Assembly (NCBI GenBank): GCA_910584695.1
Contig: CAJUBR010000034.1
Location: 1 to 30,158 of the forward strand
Direction of reading: 5' to 3'
DNA length: 30,158 nt
Source of the DNA: an uncultured Lachnospiraceae bacterium
GTDB taxonomy: Bacteria; Bacillota; Clostridia; Lachnospirales; Lachnospiraceae
Part shown: one piece after another, positions 25,331 through 30,158 of the stretch
Position numbering within the stretch: position 1 is the stretch's first letter
Layout: every line of letters starts with the position of its first letter
The notes under the pieces: generated by a model
Database searches by the model: none
The model's input: only the letters and a program-made list of their open reading frames with translations
Told to the model about the DNA's origin: nothing
Translations under genes and position numbers: made by a program

Positions 25331-26350
25331 TTATCTATTTCCATACATTTCTTTATAATAATTCTGATAGTCCCCTGAAATAATCGTCTCCCACCACTCT
25401 TTATTATCAAGATACCATTGAATTGTTTTCTTAATACCATCTGCAAATTTAGTCTCAGGCAACCATCCTAGCTCATTGTGAATTTTAGTCGGATCAATCG
25501 CATAGCGCATATCATGCCCCTTCCGGTCTGTCACATAGGTAATCAGACTCTCCGGTTTTCCAAGCTCTCTACAAATAATCTTAACAATATCAATATTTTT
25601 CATTTCGTTGTGACCACCGATATTGTACACTTCGCCAACACGTCCTTTGTGAATAATTAAATCAATCGCCTTACAATGATCCTCCACATAGAGCCAGTCA
25701 CGAACATTCTCTCCTTTTCCGTACACAGGAAGCGGCTGATCATTCAACGCATTCGCAATCATTAGCGGAATTAGCTTCTCTGGAAAATGATACGGTCCAT
25801 AATTATTCGAACAGCGGCTAATCGTTACAGGTAATCCATAGGTTCTGTAATAAGCAAGAACCAATAAGTCAGCACTTGCTTTAGAAGAACTATATGGGCT
25901 ACTGGTATGGATTGGTGTCTCTTCCGTAAAGAAAAGATCTGGACGGTCTAAAGGAAGATCACCATATACCTCATCCGTAGATACCTGATGATAGCGGGTA
26001 ATACCATACTTTCTACATGCATCCATTAACACAGCGGTTCCTTTAATATTCGTATCCAGAAATACTTCTGGATTCTCAATAGAACGGTCAACATGACTCT
26101 CCGCTGCAAAGTTAACCACAATATCCGGATGCTCCTCCTCAAATAATTTATACACTGCTCCGCGGTCTGTAATACTTTCCTTTACGAAACGAAAATTAGG
26201 ATTATCCATTACCGGTGCCAGAGTAGATAAATTTCCTGCATAAGTTAAACAATCCAAACAAATAATACGATAATCCGGATGTTTATCTAACATATAAAAA
26301 ATAAAATTGCTTCCAATAAATCCGGCTCCTCCGGTTACAATAATTGTCAT
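25331..26350 (-). CDS. rfbB: dTDP-glucose 4,6-dehydratase
   Basis: The protein has 339 residues from the start MTIIVTGGAGFIGSN, which AAAGGAG marks about 10 nt upstream; an extension back to 26404 is not supported. It converts dTDP-glucose to dTDP-4-keto-6-deoxyglucose with a bound NAD. The motifs are GGAGFIGS (7-14), the catalytic Asp126-Glu127 in STDEVYG, Tyr153-x3-Lys157 in SPYSSSKAS, and NNYGPYHFPEKLIPL. The 126 bp between it and rfbA contain a 16-bp direct repeat. Confidence 0.98.
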   Translation of the reverse strand: MTIIVTGGAGFIGSNFIFYMLDKHPDYRIICLDCLTYAGNLSTLAPVMDNPNFRFVKESITDRGAVYKLFEEEHPDIVVNFAAESHVDRSIENPEVFLDTNIKGTAVLMDACRKYGITRYHQVSTDEVYGDLPLDRPDLFFTEETPIHTSSPYSSSKASADLLVLAYYRTYGLPVTISRCSNNYGPYHFPEKLIPLMIANALNDQPLPVYGKGENVRDWLYVEDHCKAIDLIIHKGRVGEVYNIGGHNEMKNIDIVKIICRELGKPESLITYVTDRKGHDMRYAIDPTKIHNELGWLPETKFADGIKKTIQWYLDNKEWWETIISGDYQNYYKEMYGNR

Positions 26351-26421
26351 AATTCTTTTCTCCTTTTCTCTTCTTAAATATAATACTAAATTCATGCTAC
26401 GCACACACTAAACATTCAATA

Positions 26422-26437
26422 CCAAGTACTCAATGTA
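26422..26437 (-). repeat. Direct repeat unit 1 between rfbA and rfbB
   Basis: Minus-strand TACATTGAGTACTTGG, 13 of 16 bases identical to the unit at 26469-26484, 47 bp apart. Confidence 0.45.
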
Positions 26438-26468
26438 CACTATGTCCACTAAGCTCGATAACACCTTG

Positions 26469-26484
26469 CTAAGTGTTCAATGTA
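26469..26484 (-). repeat. Direct repeat unit 2, covering the rfbA stop
   Basis: Minus-strand TACATTGAACACTTAG. The TGA inside it is the rfbA stop codon, so the other unit may be a duplicated gene end or half of a small regulatory structure. Confidence 0.45.
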
Positions 26485-27373
26485 GCACATCAAGGTACTT
26501 TCCATCTAAAACATCTTTTAAGTATTGTCCATATTGATTTTTTTTAAGAAGTTCATAAACCTCCAGTACATCCTCTTTTGAAATCCAACCGTTCAGATAG
26601 GCTATCTCCTCTAAACAGGCAATCTTGCGGTGCTGATGATCCTCCATTGTCTTTACAAAGTTTGATGCTTCCATCAGACTTTCATGTGTACCAGTATCTA
26701 ACCATGTAAAGCCCTGCCCTAACAGCTCTACATTCAATTCACTGTTGTCCAAATAGATACGGTTCAAATCTGTAATCTCTAATTCCCCTCTTGCACTTGG
26801 TTTTAAAGTTTTCACATATTCGACAACCCGGTTATCATAAAAATATAATCCCGTTACACAATAATTACTCTTTGGCTTTACTGGTTTTTCCTCAATGGAA
26901 ACGGCCTTTCCTTCGGAATTAAATTCTACAATACCAAATCGCTCTGGATCATCTACATAATAACCAAAAACCGTTGCTCCTTTCCCGTTTTCTGCATTTT
27001 CAACAGCAGCTTTTAAACGTTTCTTCAAACCATGTCCTGCAAAGATATTATCCCCTAATACCATTGCAACCGTATCTCCCCCGATAAACTGTTCTCCAAT
27101 CAGAAAGGCTTGTGCCAATCCGTCCGGACTTGGCTGGACCGCATAAGTTAACGATACACCAAACTGATGTCCGTCTCCTAACAGTTCCTCAAATCTTGGA
27201 GTATCCTGTGGTGTTGAAATAATCAAAATGTCCCGGATTCCGGCATTCATTAAAACAGACATCGGATAATAAATCATCGGTTTGTCATAAATCGGGAGCA
27301 GCTGCTTAGAAGTTACTGTAGTCAATGGATACAGACGCGTTCCCGATCCTCCTGCTAAAATAATTCCCTTCAT
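26477..27373 (-). CDS. rfbA: Glucose-1-phosphate thymidylyltransferase
   Basis: The protein has 298 residues. It makes dTDP-glucose from glucose 1-phosphate and dTTP, the first step to dTDP-L-rhamnose and the step usually inhibited by the end product. The signature GGSGTRLYP (8-16), SKQLLPIYDKPMIYYP, VLGDNIF (105-111) and GFTWLDTGTHESL are those of RmlA. The length fits the family. GAGAGG lies about 11 nt before the ATG. A 189-bp gap precedes it, longer than others in the cluster, with a 47-bp palindrome; a separate promoter is possible but I cannot point to good hexamers. Confidence 0.98.
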   Translation of the reverse strand: MKGIILAGGSGTRLYPLTTVTSKQLLPIYDKPMIYYPMSVLMNAGIRDILIISTPQDTPRFEELLGDGHQFGVSLTYAVQPSPDGLAQAFLIGEQFIGGDTVAMVLGDNIFAGHGLKKRLKAAVENAENGKGATVFGYYVDDPERFGIVEFNSEGKAVSIEEKPVKPKSNYCVTGLYFYDNRVVEYVKTLKPSARGELEITDLNRIYLDNSELNVELLGQGFTWLDTGTHESLMEASNFVKTMEDHQHRKIACLEEIAYLNGWISKEDVLEVYELLKKNQYGQYLKDVLDGKYLDVLH

Positions 27374-27467
27374 TGAATATAATACCTCTCTTTCCTAATA
27401 TAAATCAATTTTATTAATAGTATTTATAAACATTCCCTCTGATGTATCATTTAATACAATATGTACA

Positions 27468-27514
27468 TGATTGGATTAGCAAGATGAATCAAATTCATCA
27501 TCTGTCTCCAATCA
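27468..27514. repeat. 47-bp interrupted palindrome upstream of rfbA
   Basis: Outer arms TGATTGGA (27468-27475) and TCCAATCA (27507-27514) and inner arms GATGAAT (27483-27489) and ATTCATC (27493-27499) share one centre at 27491. No T run follows on either strand, so it is not a typical terminator. It could be an RNA structure in the transcript from the tandem GT2 gene or an operator. Confidence 0.55.
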
Positions 27515-27562
27515 ATATCCTCTCTTGTATCAATAACCTACATCCTTTCAGATAAAAATTAT

Positions 27563-29668
27563 TTATGTTTCCTGCATCATTTTTAAATATTCTTTATATT
27601 CATCCTGCCGGTAAAAATAATCTTTCGGATATTTAGACAATTCAAAAAATTCAAACCCTTCCTCTAAAAGTTTCTTTTTTATAATTTCCTCCGCTTCTGA
27701 AGTTCCCGCTGTCCGAAGGTTAAAAAGGCTTTCCGATAAAACCATATTCACGTAACTTTTCTCTACACTCTCAAACACCCCTCGTTTAAGCAAGTCTTCT
27801 TTCAACGCTTTAAATGCCTTATAAAATTCAATTGGCGCTTCACTTTTTCTGGACTGCGTATTGCTTCCATCATTATATCGGTATGTGATCAGCCGTTTTT
27901 TCAGTACCGTGATCCTCTTTGCCAAAGCCAATGCACTTCTTACAAAAAAGACATCATTTGCATTCTTTGTGTCTTGAAATTGGAGCCCTTCCTTCTTCAC
28001 AAAATCGCTACGAAACATCTTTGACCATGGACAGGCAGTCGTCAGTTGATAAATCCTATTATCAGTATCTTTTTCAGAGAATGGACATCTGGCCGGAATG
28101 AGATTTTCCCTTAACACCCAGTTCATCTCCTCTTTTTCCTGTGTCTGCACATTATATCGATATGCTTCAAACAAAACAATATCCGCCATATCATATTTTG
28201 CCTTATAATATGCCTGTTCACATAACCTGTCGTGAAATATATCATCCGCATCCAGAAACAGATAGTATTCTCCCTTTGCTGAGCACATTCCATTATTTCT
28301 TGCTATTCCAGCTCCTTGATTATTCTGGCTGATAATCTTGATCCGTGTATCCTTTTCTTGATATTCCTGAAGGATTTCTAGTGTTTTGTCCGTAGAACCA
28401 TCATTCACACAAATAATTTCAATTGCTTTTAATGTCTGACGTAGCAGACGCTCCAGACAATCACGCAAATATTTTTCTGCATTATACATTGGAATAATGA
28501 TACTCACACAGATTCGTTCCGGATTCAAATCCGGCTTTTCATTTGTAAGCTTTCTCTTAATTCCATATGCCGTACACAACAATCCCTTCTGCTTTACATT
28601 TCGCACCAAATGGTATCCTTTCCGGGGCAGTTTTGTTACCACCTCCCCTGTCCGGTGTGCCACGGAGTTCTTAATCTGCTGTATTTCATTCTTATAACGT
28701 TGTGCGTTCTTATCATATTTTTCCTGTTGTGTCCTTCTCTCCTCCACCAGTCTACGAATCAACATTGAATACTCCATCTGGATTTCCAACGGATATGCTT
28801 CTAATTCTGCATCAATCTCATCCAGAGTCACGGTTTTAAATTCTTTTGCCGCATTACTCTGCATTACATAACATCGATGACGGAGTGCTTTAATAAGTTC
28901 CTTATCCTGAAATTCAAACTGCTTCAAGAACTTATTAAACTCTGATATACAAACATAATAACCATATGAACGTTTAAACTCCTGCCCATCCGTCATAACG
29001 GAATCTTCCCTTACACGCCGTTTATAAAAAGGTGTTGCCATATGTTTTACTTTTTCTGCCGACATTATTACCTGTAGGGAAAACAAATTATCTTCATGCA
29101 CAATTCCCTCATAAAACTGGATATGATAATGATCTAACAGTTCTCTTTTCGGCATCTGCAGACATGCAGATGGGCGAAACAAATGCATATTTTCCATTTT
29201 AGCAAACAGTTCCGGACCAGATACCGCATCTTCAAACATACTAGGACGCCTGTAGTAATCCCTATACTGTTTATGTTTCGTTTCCAAATCATCATTTTCA
29301 AAAAAGGATTCTGCATCAAAATAAATATTATCCAGACCATCCTTCACTGCTTCCTGATATAATATTTCTAACATATTTTCAGCAATATAATCATCACTAT
29401 CCAAAAAATAGACATATTCTCCTGATGCCTGCTGCAATCCCGCATTTCTAGCCGAGGATAATCCTCCGTTTTCTTTATTGATTACATGGATTCTGTCATC
29501 CTCCTTCGCATAACGGTTCACAATCTCCATTGCGTTATCTTTCGTCCCATCATTGACACATATGATCTCAATCTCATTCAGTGTCTGATGCATTGCGGAT
29601 AACAGACATTCCTCGATATATTTCTCCACATTATATATTGGTATAATAACAGATACTTTTGTATTCAT
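27563..29668 (-). CDS. Tandem-domain family 2 glycosyltransferase
   Basis: The protein has 701 residues with two GT-A domains in one chain. Domain 1 begins VSVIIPIYNVEKYIEECLLS with ICVNDGTKDN, GGLSSARNAGL and FLDSDDYI. Domain 2 begins near residue 387 with VSIIIPMYNAEKYLRDCLER, ICVNDGSTDK, GAGIARNNGM and FLDADDIF. A charged, helix-prone linker (about 290-385) separates them. Both domains keep their acidic pair and DxD, so both could be active, adding two sugars or alternating sugars as in some capsule synthases. AAGGAG lies 10 nt before the ATG. It stands 54 bp after the acyltransferase gene and heads the genes before rfbA. Donors are unknown. Confidence 0.93.
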   Translation of the reverse strand: MNTKVSVIIPIYNVEKYIEECLLSAMHQTLNEIEIICVNDGTKDNAMEIVNRYAKEDDRIHVINKENGGLSSARNAGLQQASGEYVYFLDSDDYIAENMLEILYQEAVKDGLDNIYFDAESFFENDDLETKHKQYRDYYRRPSMFEDAVSGPELFAKMENMHLFRPSACLQMPKRELLDHYHIQFYEGIVHEDNLFSLQVIMSAEKVKHMATPFYKRRVREDSVMTDGQEFKRSYGYYVCISEFNKFLKQFEFQDKELIKALRHRCYVMQSNAAKEFKTVTLDEIDAELEAYPLEIQMEYSMLIRRLVEERRTQQEKYDKNAQRYKNEIQQIKNSVAHRTGEVVTKLPRKGYHLVRNVKQKGLLCTAYGIKRKLTNEKPDLNPERICVSIIIPMYNAEKYLRDCLERLLRQTLKAIEIICVNDGSTDKTLEILQEYQEKDTRIKIISQNNQGAGIARNNGMCSAKGEYYLFLDADDIFHDRLCEQAYYKAKYDMADIVLFEAYRYNVQTQEKEEMNWVLRENLIPARCPFSEKDTDNRIYQLTTACPWSKMFRSDFVKKEGLQFQDTKNANDVFFVRSALALAKRITVLKKRLITYRYNDGSNTQSRKSEAPIEFYKAFKALKEDLLKRGVFESVEKSYVNMVLSESLFNLRTAGTSEAEEIIKKKLLEEGFEFFELSKYPKDYFYRQDEYKEYLKMMQET

Positions 29669-29722
29669 ATACTATGCTCTCCTTCTTTTCACATCGGAAC
29701 GGTTTCCTTCAACATCAGAAAA

Positions 29723-30158
29723 TTATTCACATTTCATACTCCTATCTTTCCTTAACCGTTTTATAAATATCTTCCATACTTTCTGAAACACTCCTGCCAC
29801 TATAAAACTTAAAACAAATGTTAGGCAAGTCACAACAGCAATTGTAACCAGTTCACTTACAATATACTTTGAACCTAGTACTGCAAAAATCAAAATATAT
29901 ATTATTGTATGAAACAAATAAACATAATAGGTTAATCCGGCAAGTCCAGATAGATTTATCTTAATGGTTATGCTGTCAAAAAATAAAAACACCAAGACTG
30001 ACATAACAACAACACCCGGAGAAAAAAAACTTGTATATGCATTCAGAGCATATAACCGTATCTGAAAATAATCTCTTAAATAATACGTGATTTCCAATAC
30101 ACAAAAAGCTGCAACAAGATATATCCATGGTCTTTTTCCTTTTTCTTTCTTATCATAT
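29723..30158 (-). CDS. Acyltransferase family 3 membrane protein, C-terminal part (cut by window edge)
   Basis: The frame is open to the right edge of the window, giving about 144 C-terminal residues; the beginning lies outside. About four hydrophobic helices are visible, including GVVVMSVLVFLFFD and LTYYVYLFHTIIYILIFAVL, where Tyr-Leu-Phe-His is typical of the last helices of OatA/ExoZ-like acyltransferases, and a basic cytoplasmic tail RLRKDRSMKCE. The family adds acetyl, succinyl or similar groups to extracytoplasmic sugars. The catalytic N-terminal half cannot be checked. It would modify the polysaccharide encoded here. Confidence 0.75.
   Translation of the reverse strand, partial: YDKKEKGKRPWIYLVAAFCVLEITYYLRDYFQIRLYALNAYTSFFSPGVVVMSVLVFLFFDSITIKINLSGLAGLTYYVYLFHTIIYILIFAVLGSKYIVSELVTIAVVTCLTFVLSFIVAGVFQKVWKIFIKRLRKDRSMKCE

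Noticed and set aside
1..30158. Insertion sequence, CRISPR, tRNA, prophage or toxin-antitoxin elements
   Set aside because: I looked for terminal repeats, regular spacers, tRNA-like folds and small paired genes, and found none that I could support.

Overview
The window looks like chromosomal DNA of a low-GC, Gram-positive Firmicute, most likely a Clostridia/Lachnospiraceae-type gut anaerobe (inference). The grounds are AT-rich intergenic DNA, strong AGGAGG-type ribosome binding sites, consensus sigma-A promoters with 16-17 bp spacers, a Spo0A-type response regulator, an LCP protein, an L,D-transpeptidase with cell-wall-binding repeats, and no outer-membrane machinery. I see no rRNA, tRNA, CRISPR array, transposase or phage gene.

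Layout. (1) 1-9,670, minus strand: glutamate synthase large subunit (gltB), a secreted L,D-transpeptidase, an LCP-family glycopolymer ligase and glmS. glmS and the LCP gene are probably co-transcribed. (2) 9,671-16,332, minus strand: a six-gene surface-polysaccharide operon read from a near-perfect promoter at 16,410-16,437. Its order is a membrane-anchored GtrB-like GT2, a second GT2, an FrhB-like iron-sulfur protein, a polysaccharide pyruvyl transferase-family protein, a Wzx-type flippase and a third GT2. (3) 16,746-18,722, minus: a large GT-C-like membrane protein with its own promoter and terminator. (4) 18,965-21,318, plus: the only two plus-strand genes, a secreted right-handed beta-helix protein and an orphan Spo0A-like response regulator. 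(5) 21,382-30,158, minus: precursor and assembly genes, namely an acyltransferase fragment at the right edge, a tandem GT2 protein, rfbA-rfbB-rfbD-rfbC for dTDP-L-rhamnose, and a UDP-HexNAc 6-dehydrogenase/4-epimerase pair.

How it fits together. glmS feeds the UDP-GlcNAc pool. The dehydrogenase/epimerase pair probably turns UDP-HexNAc into a uronic acid, and the rfb genes make dTDP-rhamnose. The GT2 enzymes would build a repeat unit, the flippase would export it, and the GtrB-like/GT-C pair could add a lipid-phosphate-delivered sugar on the outer face. The LCP protein could attach polymer to peptidoglycan. An initiating phosphoglycosyltransferase, a Wzy polymerase and chain-length/tyrosine-kinase genes are not visible, so the locus is either split or continues to the right.

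The less ordinary points are: a pair of GC-rich intergenic elements with a conserved hairpin, each beside a terminator; the FrhB-like/pyruvyl transferase gene pair with overlapping ends; a perfect 0A box next to the L,D-transpeptidase promoter in a window that also holds a Spo0A-like regulator; and a 47-bp symmetric palindrome upstream of rfbA. I do not see a clearly new defence or mobile system here.
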